A stretch of 64,000 nucleotides of DNA from Acidihalobacter ferrooxydans (GCF_001975725.1 NZ_CP019434.1:1327041-1391040), one strand, 5' to 3'; shown: positions 44,476 to 53,904, counted from the stretch's first letter. Translations and numbers: made by a program. The notes: a model not told the origin generated them from the letters alone.

Positions 44476-45638
44476 GCAGGTCGATGATCGGCGCGGATCG
44501 GCTGGAGGCGCTTGCAGCGTTCCGGCGTGCCGTGCATCGCATGCCGGAAACCGGTTTTGCGGTGGATGCGACGGCTGACTGCATTGCCGAGCGGCTACGC
44601 GCTGCCGGCCTGACGGTCACGACCGGTGTCGGTGGCAGCGGGGTCGTGGCGACGCTCAGGCGCGGTCAGGGCATGCGCGCCGTCGGCTTGCGCGCGGATC
44701 TGGATGCGTTGCCGATCGAAGAAGCGAATACGTTTGCGCATCGTTCCCGCGTGCCCGGCAGGTTCCATGGCTGCGGTCACGACGGGCATGCCGCGATGTT
44801 GCTCGGCGCGGCGCTGCAACTGGCCGAACAGGGCGAGTTCGACGGTACGGTGCAGTTCGTCTTTCAACCGGACGAGGAAAGCGGACGCGGCGCACAGGCG
44901 ATGATCGAGGATGGCCTGTTCGAGCGCTTTCCCATGGATGCGATCTACGGACTGCACAACCTGCCGATGCTGCCGCTCGGGACATTCGCGACGCAGGCCG
45001 GGGCACTCACCGCCTTCGAGGAATTGTTCGAGATCCGCCTCCAGGGGCGAGGCGGGCACGCCTCGGCCCCGGAGCGCACCGCTGATCCGCTGATGGCGGC
45101 CGCGCAGATCGTGCTCGGTCTGCAGACGATCGTTTCGCGTGCGCTCCCGCCGGGGGAACACGGCGTCGTCTCGGTGACCGAGTTTGTCACCGATGGCGCG
45201 CGTAACGTGATCCCCTCCACGGTGACGATTCGTGGCGATGCGCGGGGCTATAGCGATGCGGTGAGCGATCGGGTCGAGCGGCGCATGCGCGAGATTGTCG
45301 CCGGCGTTGCGGCCGCGCATGGCGTTACCGCTGAGGTGTGCTATGCGCGAGAGTTCGAGCCGCTGGTCAACTCTGAGGCGGAGGTACGCTGTGCAGTTGC
45401 CGCGGCGCGCGCGATACCGGGAAGCCGGGTTGACGAAGCCTGCGGGAAGGTCGGTTTTTCCGAAGACTTCGCGCGGTTTCTGCGGTATCGGCCGGGCTGC
45501 TTCGTGCTGATGGGTAATGGCACGCAAGGCCATCATGGAGCGCCACTGCACAATCCTCATTACGATTTTAACGATGCGGCACTGGCCTTCGGCGCAGAGT
45601 ACTGGGTGCGGCTGGCGACACAGGTGCTCGGATCATGA
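44472..45638 (+). CDS. M20/ArgE-type amidohydrolase
   Basis: 388 residues. Metal-site motifs: GLRADLDALPIEE, HGCGHDGHAAMLLG, FQPDEESGRGAQ, GHASAPERTADPL and the C-terminal NGTQGHHGAPLHNP. This is the amidohydrolase branch that cleaves N-acyl or N-carbamoyl amino acids. It may deacylate an N-acetylated diamino acid in this island. Overlaps neighbours at both ends by 4 bases, so the three genes are tightly coupled. Confidence 0.85.
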   Translation: MSRSMIGADRLEALAAFRRAVHRMPETGFAVDATADCIAERLRAAGLTVTTGVGGSGVVATLRRGQGMRAVGLRADLDALPIEEANTFAHRSRVPGRFHGCGHDGHAAMLLGAALQLAEQGEFDGTVQFVFQPDEESGRGAQAMIEDGLFERFPMDAIYGLHNLPMLPLGTFATQAGALTAFEELFEIRLQGRGGHASAPERTADPLMAAAQIVLGLQTIVSRALPPGEHGVVSVTEFVTDGARNVIPSTVTIRGDARGYSDAVSDRVERRMREIVAGVAAAHGVTAEVCYAREFEPLVNSEAEVRCAVAAARAIPGSRVDEACGKVGFSEDFARFLRYRPGCFVLMGNGTQGHHGAPLHNPHYDFNDAALAFGAEYWVRLATQVLGS

Positions 45639-46807
45639 GCCGCGTCGCGCCGCCACGGGGGTTTGCGTCGGATGAATTCGAGGCGCGACTGGAAAAGGCT
45701 CAGGCGCGGATGCGCCGAGAGGGGCTGACGTCCCTGCTGCTGACCCGCGAAGCGGAAGTGCGGTATTTCAGCGGCTTCACGACACCGTTCTGGCAGAGTC
45801 CGACGCGTCCGTGGTTCCTGCTGGTACCGCTGCGCGGCAAACCGATCGCGGTGATACCGGAAATCGGCGTGGCGGCGATGCGCCGTGGCTGGGTCGATGA
45901 CATCCGCAGCTGGCCCGCGCCGAGGCCGGAGGACGACGGCCTTTCCCTGCTGGTCGAGACACTGCGCGAAACAGGCGCCGAACGCGGCCGGGTCGGCGTG
46001 CCGATGGGGCCGGAGACGCAGTTGCGCATGCCGCTGGCCGATTACTACCGGCTGGAAGCGGCACTGCCGACCACGGAATTCGTCGATGCGACGGGGCTGA
46101 TCCGGGCATTGCGCCTACTCAAGTCGGACGCCGAAATCGCCAGGATCGCGCACGTCTGCGCGCTTGCCGGCGAGGCGTTCGCGGCCGTGCCGCGACTGGC
46201 GGCGACCGGCCAGCCGCTGGCGGAGGTTTTTCGCGCGTTCAGAATCGATCTGTTGAGACGGCGGGTCGACGATGTGCCCTATCTGGTCGGCGGCGCCGGG
46301 CCGGGCGGCTATGCCGATGTGATCTCGCCGCCGGGCGATCGCGCGCTGGGGGCGGGCGACGTGCTGATGATGGATACGGGCGCAGTCTACGATGGCTATT
46401 TCTGCGATTTCGACCGTAATTACGCGGTCGAGCGTGCCGACGCCGCCGCGCACCGCGCCTACGCGACGCTGTACCGCGCGACCGATGCCGGCTTCGCTGC
46501 GGCCCGGCCGGGCGCGCGCTGTGCCGATGTCTTTCACGCGATGCGCACGGTGATCGAGGACGCTGGCTACGACGTCGGCGATGTCGGCCGGATGGGGCAT
46601 GGTCTGGGCATGCAACTGACCGAATGGCCGTCACTCACCGCGACGGATCGCACCGTGCTGGCGCCCGGCATGGTGCTGACTCTGGAGCCTGGCCTGTCGC
46701 TCGGCGCTTGCTGCGGCATGGTGCATGAGGAAAATCTGGTCATACGTGAAGACGGGGCTGAGTGGTTGACGTGCCGGGCGCCGGACGAACTGCCGGTGCT
46801 GGCCTGA
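45635..46807 (+). CDS. M24 metallopeptidase (Xaa-Pro dipeptidase type), DoeA paralogue
   Basis: 390 residues. Unlike DoeA at 33404, all five metal ligands of M24 enzymes are visible: Asp in LMMDTGAVYDG, Asp in YFCDFDRNY, His in MGHGLGMQ, Glu in LTLEPG and Glu in VHEENLVI. The N-terminal creatinase-like domain is LTSLLLTREAEVRYFSGFTTPF. Co-translated with the M20 gene. It may act on an opened ectoine derivative or a dipeptide. Confidence 0.82.
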   Translation: MSRVAPPRGFASDEFEARLEKAQARMRREGLTSLLLTREAEVRYFSGFTTPFWQSPTRPWFLLVPLRGKPIAVIPEIGVAAMRRGWVDDIRSWPAPRPEDDGLSLLVETLRETGAERGRVGVPMGPETQLRMPLADYYRLEAALPTTEFVDATGLIRALRLLKSDAEIARIAHVCALAGEAFAAVPRLAATGQPLAEVFRAFRIDLLRRRVDDVPYLVGGAGPGGYADVISPPGDRALGAGDVLMMDTGAVYDGYFCDFDRNYAVERADAAAHRAYATLYRATDAGFAAARPGARCADVFHAMRTVIEDAGYDVGDVGRMGHGLGMQLTEWPSLTATDRTVLAPGMVLTLEPGLSLGACCGMVHEENLVIREDGAEWLTCRAPDELPVLA

Positions 46808-46856
46808 AATTTCCAGGCGGTAATCATGGAATACGGTAATCAGGGAGAGGTGTGAT

Positions 46857-47852
46857 TTGGATGAGGTAGTGCGCATCAGTTGCGATATCGATCTGGAAGC
46901 GCCCGGGCTGCGGCAAGGAGCACTCCATCTGCCGTTGTCGACCGATGATTCGGCATGGGGGCGCCTGCTGACGCCAATCGTGGCGGCCGTCGGCGAACGG
47001 CCGGGGCTCACCGTGCTGGTCACGGGTGCCAGTCACGGGGATGAATACGAGGGGCCGCTGGGCATCATGCGCGTGTTGCACGATATGCGCGGCCGCGCGC
47101 TCAGTGGCCGGCTTATCGCCTTGCCGGCATTGAATTACCCGGCCCTCATGGCAGGGCGCCGGCGATCGCCGCTGGACGGCGCCAATATGAACCGCAGTTT
47201 TCCCGGCCGCGCCGACGGGGGCCCGACCGCTGCCGTGGCGCATTGGGTGTACACGCGGCTATTGCCGCTGGCCGATGCGGTCATCGACATCCATTCCGGT
47301 GGTTCGACGCTGCGCTTTGTCCCGAGTGCAGTCATTCACGATTTGTCCGACCCGCAACAGATGGCCGCCACGCGCGCGCTGGCCGAAGCCTTCGCCGCGC
47401 CGTTCACTCAGGTGCTGACGGAGATGGACAGCGTGGGCGAACTCGACAGCGCGGTCGAGGCGCTGGGATTGCCGTTCCTGTCGACCGAGCTTGGCGGCGG
47501 CGGAGGCGTCACGCCGCAGACGGTTGCCATGGCCCATCACGGGCTGCTGCGTTGCCTGCGGCATCTGGGGCTGCTCGATGCGGCACCGTCCGCCGCGGCA
47601 CCGACACGGTTTGGGCGGGTGCCGGATAGCGCATACGTGATGTCCCGTCGCGCCGGTCTGTTGGAGCCGCTGGTCGAGGTCGGCGAGGCGGTCCGCGAAG
47701 GGGAGGCGGTCGCGCATCTGTATGACATCGACGATCCCCTGAGCGAGCCGATCAGCCTGCTGGCGCCGCAGAGTGGCGTGCTGGTGTGTCGCGCCGCCCG
47801 CGGTGGCGTGGCGCGCGGCGATACGGCAGCCGTGGTGGGGGTCGACGCATGA
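46857..47852 (+). CDS. doeB: N-acetyl-diaminobutyrate deacetylase
   Basis: 331 residues from TTG 46857 with GGGAGAGG just upstream. AstE/AspA-type zinc motifs: GASHGDEYEG (His, Glu) and DIHSGGSTLRFVP (His), plus NMNRSFPG. DoeB removes the acetyl group from the product of DoeA to give 2,4-diaminobutyrate for DoeD. It lies on the opposite strand from doeA and doeDC, splitting the pathway over several transcripts. Confidence 0.88.
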   Translation: MDEVVRISCDIDLEAPGLRQGALHLPLSTDDSAWGRLLTPIVAAVGERPGLTVLVTGASHGDEYEGPLGIMRVLHDMRGRALSGRLIALPALNYPALMAGRRRSPLDGANMNRSFPGRADGGPTAAVAHWVYTRLLPLADAVIDIHSGGSTLRFVPSAVIHDLSDPQQMAATRALAEAFAAPFTQVLTEMDSVGELDSAVEALGLPFLSTELGGGGGVTPQTVAMAHHGLLRCLRHLGLLDAAPSAAAPTRFGRVPDSAYVMSRRAGLLEPLVEVGEAVREGEAVAHLYDIDDPLSEPISLLAPQSGVLVCRAARGGVARGDTAAVVGVDA

Positions 47853-47940
47853 TGCTGGCGGCGCGTGAATGCCTGCGGTCAGGTGTTTGTCGGGCCTGGT
47901 GGATCGTGCCCAGGGTGCCACGCCGCACGCGGGGGCGCGT

Positions 47941-48438
47941 ATGAGCCACATTCGCCTGGACCGTTACGATCTGGCGATCCTGGCTGCGCTGCAGCGCGAT
48001 GGCCGGATGTCGAAGCAGAAGCTGTCGGAGGCCATTCACCTGTCGCCGACACCGTGCTGGGAACGCTTGAAACGGCTCGAACGGGACGGCCTGATTCGTG
48101 GCTATCGCGCCGAACTGGCGATCGGGAAATTGCTGGATGTGGCCCACTTCATGGTCGAGGTGACGTTGAGTCGCCATCGCCAGGAAGATTTCGTCCGATT
48201 CGAGGAAGAGGTCGAGTCGCATGCGGAAATTCTGTCCTGCTATGCGGTGGCCGGTGGCTTTGATTACTTATTGATGGTGGTTGCGGAAAACATCCGGAAA
48301 TACCAGCAAAACATGGAATCGTGGTTGACCGAAAAACTGGGCGTCGAGCGCTATTTCACCTATGTGGTGACGAAGACGGTGAAGGAGGCGCGTTATTTTC
48401 CTTTGGATGAGTTCTGGTCAGCGCGGAACTTTCAATGA
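47941..48438 (+). CDS. doeX: DoeX-type Lrp/AsnC regulator
   Basis: 165 residues. Winged helix DRYDLAILAALQRDGRMSKQKLSEAIHLSPTPCWERLKRLERDGLI is followed by a RAM domain (CYAVAGGFDYLLMVVAENI). An AsnC-type DoeX is a known regulator of ectoine catabolism, and the position between doeB and the importer supports that name. GGAGG is not evident; the start follows CGCGGGGGCGCGT. Confidence 0.82.
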   Translation: MSHIRLDRYDLAILAALQRDGRMSKQKLSEAIHLSPTPCWERLKRLERDGLIRGYRAELAIGKLLDVAHFMVEVTLSRHRQEDFVRFEEEVESHAEILSCYAVAGGFDYLLMVVAENIRKYQQNMESWLTEKLGVERYFTYVVTKTVKEARYFPLDEFWSARNFQ

Positions 48439-48583
48439 TTACGGGCCATTACATTGATACGGGAGGTGCGTTAATTCCAGGGTAAATGCAGTTTGCTTAT
48501 CAGGTTAGAAGAGGTACACCTTGTCCCGGCGCCGATTGATTCGTGTCGCCGTGGCTACCGATTAAAGTCTGTTGGAGGGCATC

Positions 48584-49456
48584 ATGTCTCGAAAATACTG
48601 GTTGAAAATCACTTCAATGCTGGCTGCGGGCGTCATGCTTTCGCTGTCGGCTGCGCCGTCCTTTGCACAGGGCCTTCTGGAAAAAGCCCGTTCGCAGGGC
48701 ATCACCATAGGAGTTGGCAACGACATCCCTTACGGCTGGATTACTCCGGATGGGCAGGGTAAGGGCATTTCCCCGGATATCGCCGTCAAGGTTCTGCACG
48801 AGATGGGGATCACGAACATCCGCTGGAAAGGCATGCCATTCGGTCAGTTGATCCCGGCCGTCAAGTCCGGGCGTATCGATCTGGCCGCGACCAGCCAGAA
48901 CGTGCTGCCGGAACGCTGCAAACAGGTGGCATTCTCGAAGGTCAATTCGAGTTACGGCGAAGGGCTGCTCGTGCTGAAGGGCAATCCAGACGGCATTCAC
49001 AGTTATATGGCGATCAAAAAGAATCCGCAGCTGAAGCTGGGTATCGTGACGGGCGCCGATGAGCTCAACTTCGCGCAGGCGCTGGGGATTCCGCAGAGTC
49101 AGATCGTGCTGGTCCACTCGAATGCGGACGGTATTCCAGCCCTGTTATCGCACCGTATCAATGCGTTCGCGGCCACAGGGCTGAGTGTGTATGAGATCGC
49201 CAAGAAGGCGCCGGGCAGAGTCGAGCGTGCCGAGCCGTTTACGCAGCCCATTTACCACGGCAAGCCGACGCGCTCCTACGGCGCGTTCTCGATGCGCAAG
49301 TCGGACCAAGCCTTCCTGAAGACCTTCGATGCGACCTTGGCCAAAGTGCAGGAGACTCCGTTCTGGGCGAAAACGCTGGAACATTATGGTCTGAGCAAGG
49401 AAGACGTTGCGGCGGCGCGTGCTGTGAAGACGGCCGATTTGTGCGCTGGTAAGTGA
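48584..49456 (+). CDS. ehuB: Ectoine/hydroxyectoine ABC transporter substrate-binding protein
   Basis: 290 residues, periplasmic. Signal peptide (ITSMLAAGVMLSLSAAPSFA) precedes a type 2 solute-binding fold: ITIGVGNDIPYGWITPDGQGKG, GRIDLAATSQNVLPERCKQVAFSK and PIYHGKPTRSYGAFSMRK. This is the EhuB type and is followed by permeases and ATPase in the order B-C-D-A. GGAGGG (48574-48579) precedes ATG 48584. Confidence 0.9.
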   Translation: MSRKYWLKITSMLAAGVMLSLSAAPSFAQGLLEKARSQGITIGVGNDIPYGWITPDGQGKGISPDIAVKVLHEMGITNIRWKGMPFGQLIPAVKSGRIDLAATSQNVLPERCKQVAFSKVNSSYGEGLLVLKGNPDGIHSYMAIKKNPQLKLGIVTGADELNFAQALGIPQSQIVLVHSNADGIPALLSHRINAFAATGLSVYEIAKKAPGRVERAEPFTQPIYHGKPTRSYGAFSMRKSDQAFLKTFDATLAKVQETPFWAKTLEHYGLSKEDVAAARAVKTADLCAGK

Positions 49457-49537
49457 TATACATCTGTCACTGACAATCGACCCAGACAGGCCCACGGACC
49501 GCCAGTCGGTCCGTGGGCTCCGACGGAGGGCCTTCAC

Positions 49538-50191
49538 ATGAGTATGCTCGAGATTTTTTACACGCTGCTCAAGGGATTGCAGATCACCGTAGAGTTGACG
49601 GTGCTGTCGACGATTCTGGGCGCCGTTTTCGCCTTCGCGTCGGGCATCGGCAGATTATCCAAAAATAAATTGTTCAAATATGTATCGATTGGCTATATCG
49701 AAATTTTCCGCGGTACGTCGCTGATCGTTCAACTGTTCTGGTTGTACTACGTGCTGCCTTTGCTGGGCATCTCCTTCAATGCCTTCTTGATCGGTGTATT
49801 TGCATTGGCATTGAATATCGGTGCCTACGGCGCCGAGGTCGTGCGTGGTGCGCTGCAGGCGGTGCCCAAGGGGCAGGGCGAGGCGTCAATTGCGCTCGGT
49901 TTTAGCCCGTTACAGCGACTGTGGCGCATATCGCTGCCGCAGGCGACGCCCGAGATGATGCCGACGTTTATCAACCTGGCGATACAGAACCTTAAGGATT
50001 CTGCCATCGTCTCACTGATCAGCTTGACCGATCTGACGTACTACGCCAACAACCTGCAGAGTCTCACCTACGAGACCTTGCGCATCTACACGGTCACCTT
50101 GTTCATGTATTTTTTCATGGCGCTGATGCTTTCATGGGTATTGGGCAGACTCGAACGCTATCTCCGGCGTTGGAAACCACTGGCCAGATAG
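49538..50191 (+). CDS. ehuC: Ectoine ABC transporter permease
   Basis: 217 residues with about five transmembrane helices. The amino-acid-type permease EAA motif is GALQAVPKGQGEASIALGFSPLQRLWRISLPQA. ACGGAGGG lies upstream of ATG 49538. Pairs with EhuD in the inner membrane. Confidence 0.9.
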   Translation: MSMLEIFYTLLKGLQITVELTVLSTILGAVFAFASGIGRLSKNKLFKYVSIGYIEIFRGTSLIVQLFWLYYVLPLLGISFNAFLIGVFALALNIGAYGAEVVRGALQAVPKGQGEASIALGFSPLQRLWRISLPQATPEMMPTFINLAIQNLKDSAIVSLISLTDLTYYANNLQSLTYETLRIYTVTLFMYFFMALMLSWVLGRLERYLRRWKPLAR

Positions 50192-50205
50192 GGGAGGGAC
50201 GGATC

Positions 50206-50901
50206 ATGTTATTCGGTATTCATTGGGATACCAGCGGATCGACACTGACTTTTGCACTGTCGATTCTGCCGATTCTGCTGATTGGCCTCAAAGTGACCAT
50301 CGAGGCCACGATATTCGGGTTTTTGCTGGCGCTTTCCGTTGGTTTGCTGTTGGCCATTTTGCGTTCGTCGCGGCTGCGCGTCGTGTCGTGGCCGATCTGG
50401 TTCGTGATCGAATTTTTGCGCGATACGCCATTGCTGGTGCAATTGTTTTTCCTGTTTTATGTTCTGCCTATGTACGGCATCAGCCTGCCGGCGCTGATGA
50501 TTGGCATTATCGGGCTTGGCTTGCAGTACAGCGCATACTGCGCGGAGGTTTACCGTGCCGGTATCGAAGCGATTGACCACGGGCAGTGGGAGGCCGCACA
50601 CGCGCTGGATTTGAGTAAATTGACGATCTATGTCGACATCGTTTTGCCGCAGGCTATTCCGCGCATCATACCCGCGCTGGGCACCTATCTTGTCGCGATG
50701 ATCAAGGACGCCCCGTTGCTTTCCGCGATTACCGTGCTGGACATGATGGCAGCTTCGACGATCATCGGCGATCAGACCTATAACTACATCGTGCCCCTGA
50801 CCATGGTCGGCGGGTTGTTTCTTGTCAGTACACTGGTGGCTTCGTATTTGGTGAACAGGCTGGACCGGGCGCTGCCTAAAACCGGGATACCCATGAAATG
50901 A
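50206..50901 (+). CDS. ehuD: Ectoine ABC transporter permease
   Basis: 231 residues, HisMQ-type permease. EAA loop: GIEAIDHGQWEAAHALDLSK followed by IVLPQAIPRIIPALG. GGGGAGGG (50191-50198) precedes ATG 50206, 14 bases after ehuC. Ends in a 4-base overlap with ehuA. Confidence 0.9.
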   Translation: MLFGIHWDTSGSTLTFALSILPILLIGLKVTIEATIFGFLLALSVGLLLAILRSSRLRVVSWPIWFVIEFLRDTPLLVQLFFLFYVLPMYGISLPALMIGIIGLGLQYSAYCAEVYRAGIEAIDHGQWEAAHALDLSKLTIYVDIVLPQAIPRIIPALGTYLVAMIKDAPLLSAITVLDMMAASTIIGDQTYNYIVPLTMVGGLFLVSTLVASYLVNRLDRALPKTGIPMK

Positions 50902-51665
50902 GCGAACAAGTCGTTTTCGACAGCATAACCAAGCGTTACGGTGAAACATGTATTTTCGAGGATTTCTCATTTGCAGCGCAAAAAGGTGAAAAAGTCGTAC
51001 TGATCGGTTCGTCGGGCTCGGGAAAATCGACGATATTGCGCATCTTGATGACGCTGGAGGAAATTCAGGGCGGCGAGGTCTATGTCGATGGTGAACCGCT
51101 GTGGCATGAGCCGGGAAAACCCGATAAACGTGCCAGTGAAGCTTATCTGCGCCAGATGCGTACCAGGATCGGGATGGTTTTTCAGCAGTTCAATCTATTC
51201 CCGCACATGACTGCGCTGCGCAATGTGATTGAAGCGCCGCTGCGGGTGCTGAAAGTACCGCGCAAGGACGCCGAGGCGCGTGGGCGCGAGTTGCTCGAAC
51301 GAGTCGGGCTTGGCGATCGCATGGATAATTTCCCGGCGCAGCTTTCCGGTGGTCAGCAGCAACGCGTGGCGATTGCACGGGCGTTGGCCATGCGCCCGGA
51401 AATTCTGTTGTTCGACGAGCCGACTTCGGCACTCGATCCGGAGATGGTTGGCGAAGTGCAAAACGTCATTCGTGAACTTGCCGAAGAGAGCGAATTGACC
51501 ATGTTGATCGTGACGCATGAAATGCGTTTCGCGCGCGAGATTGCAGATCGCGTGTGTTTTCTTGACAAGGGGCAGATCATCGAAGAAGGCTCGCCGGCTG
51601 AGGTGATGGGGAATCCCAAGAAAGAACGTACGCAGGCGTTTCTGCAATCGCTGCACGGGGGTTGA
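50898..51665 (+). CDS. ehuA: Ectoine ABC transporter ATPase
   Basis: 255 residues. Walker A GSSGSGKSTILR, Q-loop MVFQQFNLFPHMT, signature LSGGQQQRVAIARAL, Walker B ILLFDEPTSALDPE and H-loop LIVTHEM complete a polar-amino-acid-type ABC subunit. Last gene of the importer operon. Confidence 0.92.
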   Translation: MSEQVVFDSITKRYGETCIFEDFSFAAQKGEKVVLIGSSGSGKSTILRILMTLEEIQGGEVYVDGEPLWHEPGKPDKRASEAYLRQMRTRIGMVFQQFNLFPHMTALRNVIEAPLRVLKVPRKDAEARGRELLERVGLGDRMDNFPAQLSGGQQQRVAIARALAMRPEILLFDEPTSALDPEMVGEVQNVIRELAEESELTMLIVTHEMRFAREIADRVCFLDKGQIIEEGSPAEVMGNPKKERTQAFLQSLHGG

Positions 51666-51782
51666 TGAGGGCGAAATAGCCTTGCGGATGGATACCGGCA
51701 CGCGGCGTCGCTATCATGGCGAGCCTTTTGTCTCATGAGATGACGCGCCGTCACCGACGGCGTCTGCTGCGAGAGCCTTGCC

Positions 51783-53864
51783 ATGAACCGACTCCACAGC
51801 GTGCTGCCTTTTCTGCGCTGGTTTCCGATGTCTGCCGCGGGTATCCGCGCAGACCTGCTCGCGGGTATTACCGTGGCGCTGATTCTGGTGCCGCAGAGCA
51901 TGGCCTACGCGCAGCTCGCCGGGCTGCCGGTCGTGTTCGGCTTGTATGCCTCGTTCGTGCCGGTGATCGTCGCTTCGCTGTGGGGTTCGTCCAGCCAGCT
52001 GCATACGGGGCCGGTGGCGATGCTGTCACTGATGTCGGCGGCGGCGGTGCTCCCCTTCGCGACGCCGGGCAGCCCGGAGTTCATCCAGATTTCGGTGATG
52101 CTGGCGCTGATGGTCGGTGTGCTGCGCCTCGCGCTCGGGCTGTTCAAGCTCGGCGCGATTGTGAATCTGTTGTCCAGCCCGGTGATCGTCGGTTTCACCA
52201 ATGCGGCGGCGCTGATCATCGGGTTGTCGCAACTCAGCAAGATCATCGGCGTGCCGTTTCCGCGCTCGGATTTTTATCTCGCTGATCTGTGGGGCGTGGT
52301 CCGGCAGGTCGGGGCGACGCACTGGCCGACGCTGGCTTTTGCGGTTGGCGCGTATGTGCTGATCGTGCTGCTGGGCAGGATAATGCCCAGATTGCCGGGT
52401 GTGCTGGTGGCGGTGGTGCTGGCGACGATTGTTTCTGCGGCAATCGGTTTCGAGCAGAAGGTCGAGGTGCCGCTGACGCAGGTGCATGTGCCGGGCGAGG
52501 TGGCCGCTATCGGGGCGTATGCGGCCACCGCCGGGCGTATCGATGCGCTGACCCGCCAGATCGCCGCAACCAATCGTGAGGTCGCCAGACTGGAGCGAGC
52601 CGGAGGGCTGGACAATATCACGCGTGCCGCCGATATCGGCAAGGCACTGCGCCCCTTGCAGCACGAACGCACGCTGCTCAAGGCGCAGAACAACGAACGG
52701 CGCATCGCCTTGCATGAGTTGCGACTGGAGGGCGTGAAGACGCCTGCCGGGCTCGATTTCTATGCGTATGGAAAGGTGCCGGCGGGCATGCAGGGCGACG
52801 GCAAGGCGTGGCGCTTCGCGCGCGTGGCCGATGGCACCGTCACGCTGTCCGCCGGTGGCGCGGTGGTCGGGGCTATTCCCACCGGATTGCCCGGTTTCGC
52901 AGTGCCCGAGCTGAACTGGCGCGTGATGCTGGCGCTGCTGCCGGCGGCGCTGGTGATGGCGCTGATCGGTTTCATGGAGGCGACGTCGATTTCCAAAGCC
53001 ATCGCCACCACCACCGGCGAACGCATCGACGCGAGCAAGGAACTGGTCGGGCAGGGGCTGGCCAACATCGCCGGCAGTTTCTTCGGCTCGTACACGGTAA
53101 GCGGTTCGTTCTCGCGCTCGGCGGGGGCGGCGCGAACCGGCGCCAAAACGGGTCTGTTTGCCATTGTCAGCGCCTTGGTGGTGGTGCTGGTGTTACTGTT
53201 TTTCACGCCTTATCTCTATGCGCTGCCGCAGGCGGTGCTGGCGGTCATCGTGATGATGGCGGTGTTCAGCCTGATCCGGGTCGCGCCGCTGGTCCGGGCC
53301 TGGCGGGTTGATCGGGTGGAGGCGCTGATCGGCCTCGTGACCTTCGCCGCTACGCTCTGGATGGCGCCGGCTATCGCCAACGGGATTCTGCTCGGCATCG
53401 TGCTGACGCTGATCGCTTATCTGTTCAAGCGCATGAAACCGCGCGCCGAGATCGTCGCGTACAAGGCCGACGGCACCCTGGGTGGCGTTCGGGCGCACGG
53501 ACTTGCAGCGATCAGCCAGACCGTGGTGCCGGTGCGTTTCGATGGCGCGCTGACCTTTGCCAGCGTGGCGTACTTCGAGGATGTGGTGCTGGACGTGATC
53601 GCCGGGTTTCCCCGGGCGCAGGCGATTCTGATCATCGGCAGCGGTATCAACAGTATCGATGCCTCGGGCGAGGAAAAGGTGCGCGAGCTTGCCAAACAGC
53701 TGCACGACGCGGGCGTCGAGCTGTACTTCAGCGGGCTCAAGCACCAGGTGTTGTCCACGCTGGAGCGCACCGGCGTGGTTGACGAATGCGGGCGCGAACG
53801 CTTCTTGCCCAACAAGGAGCAGGCGCTGCAGACTCTACTGGCGCGGTACCCCGACTCCAGCTGA
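51783..53864 (+). CDS. SulP-family anion transporter with large insertion
   Basis: 693 residues, against about 500-570 for usual SulP/SLC26 proteins. N-terminal half: ADLLAGITVALILVPQSMAYAQLAGLPVVFGLYAS (SulP signature) and VIVGFTNAAALIIGLSQL. Residues about 225-360 are an insertion with coiled-coil-like heptads (IDALTRQIAATNREVARLER; LRPLQHERTLLKAQ) before the conserved GAIPTGLPGF. Late helices and a C-terminal STAS domain (FDGALTFASVAYFEDVV...IGSGINSIDASGEEKV) follow. It may carry sulfate, bicarbonate or another anion. Alone in its operon. Confidence 0.85.
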   Translation: MNRLHSVLPFLRWFPMSAAGIRADLLAGITVALILVPQSMAYAQLAGLPVVFGLYASFVPVIVASLWGSSSQLHTGPVAMLSLMSAAAVLPFATPGSPEFIQISVMLALMVGVLRLALGLFKLGAIVNLLSSPVIVGFTNAAALIIGLSQLSKIIGVPFPRSDFYLADLWGVVRQVGATHWPTLAFAVGAYVLIVLLGRIMPRLPGVLVAVVLATIVSAAIGFEQKVEVPLTQVHVPGEVAAIGAYAATAGRIDALTRQIAATNREVARLERAGGLDNITRAADIGKALRPLQHERTLLKAQNNERRIALHELRLEGVKTPAGLDFYAYGKVPAGMQGDGKAWRFARVADGTVTLSAGGAVVGAIPTGLPGFAVPELNWRVMLALLPAALVMALIGFMEATSISKAIATTTGERIDASKELVGQGLANIAGSFFGSYTVSGSFSRSAGAARTGAKTGLFAIVSALVVVLVLLFFTPYLYALPQAVLAVIVMMAVFSLIRVAPLVRAWRVDRVEALIGLVTFAATLWMAPAIANGILLGIVLTLIAYLFKRMKPRAEIVAYKADGTLGGVRAHGLAAISQTVVPVRFDGALTFASVAYFEDVVLDVIAGFPRAQAILIIGSGINSIDASGEEKVRELAKQLHDAGVELYFSGLKHQVLSTLERTGVVDECGRERFLPNKEQALQTLLARYPDSS

Positions 53865-53867
53865 GCG

Positions 53868-53904
53868 GGGCTATGCGCAGCGCGGGCCGCGTTGCGCATA
53901 GCCC
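53868..53904. terminator. Hairpin between convergent sulP and NRAMP genes
   Basis: Perfect 12-bp stem GGGCTATGCGCA (53868-53879) and its complement (53893-53904) with a 13-base GC-rich loop, starting four bases after the sulP stop. There is no T-tract, so a terminator role is less sure than a folded 3' end. Confidence 0.5.
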
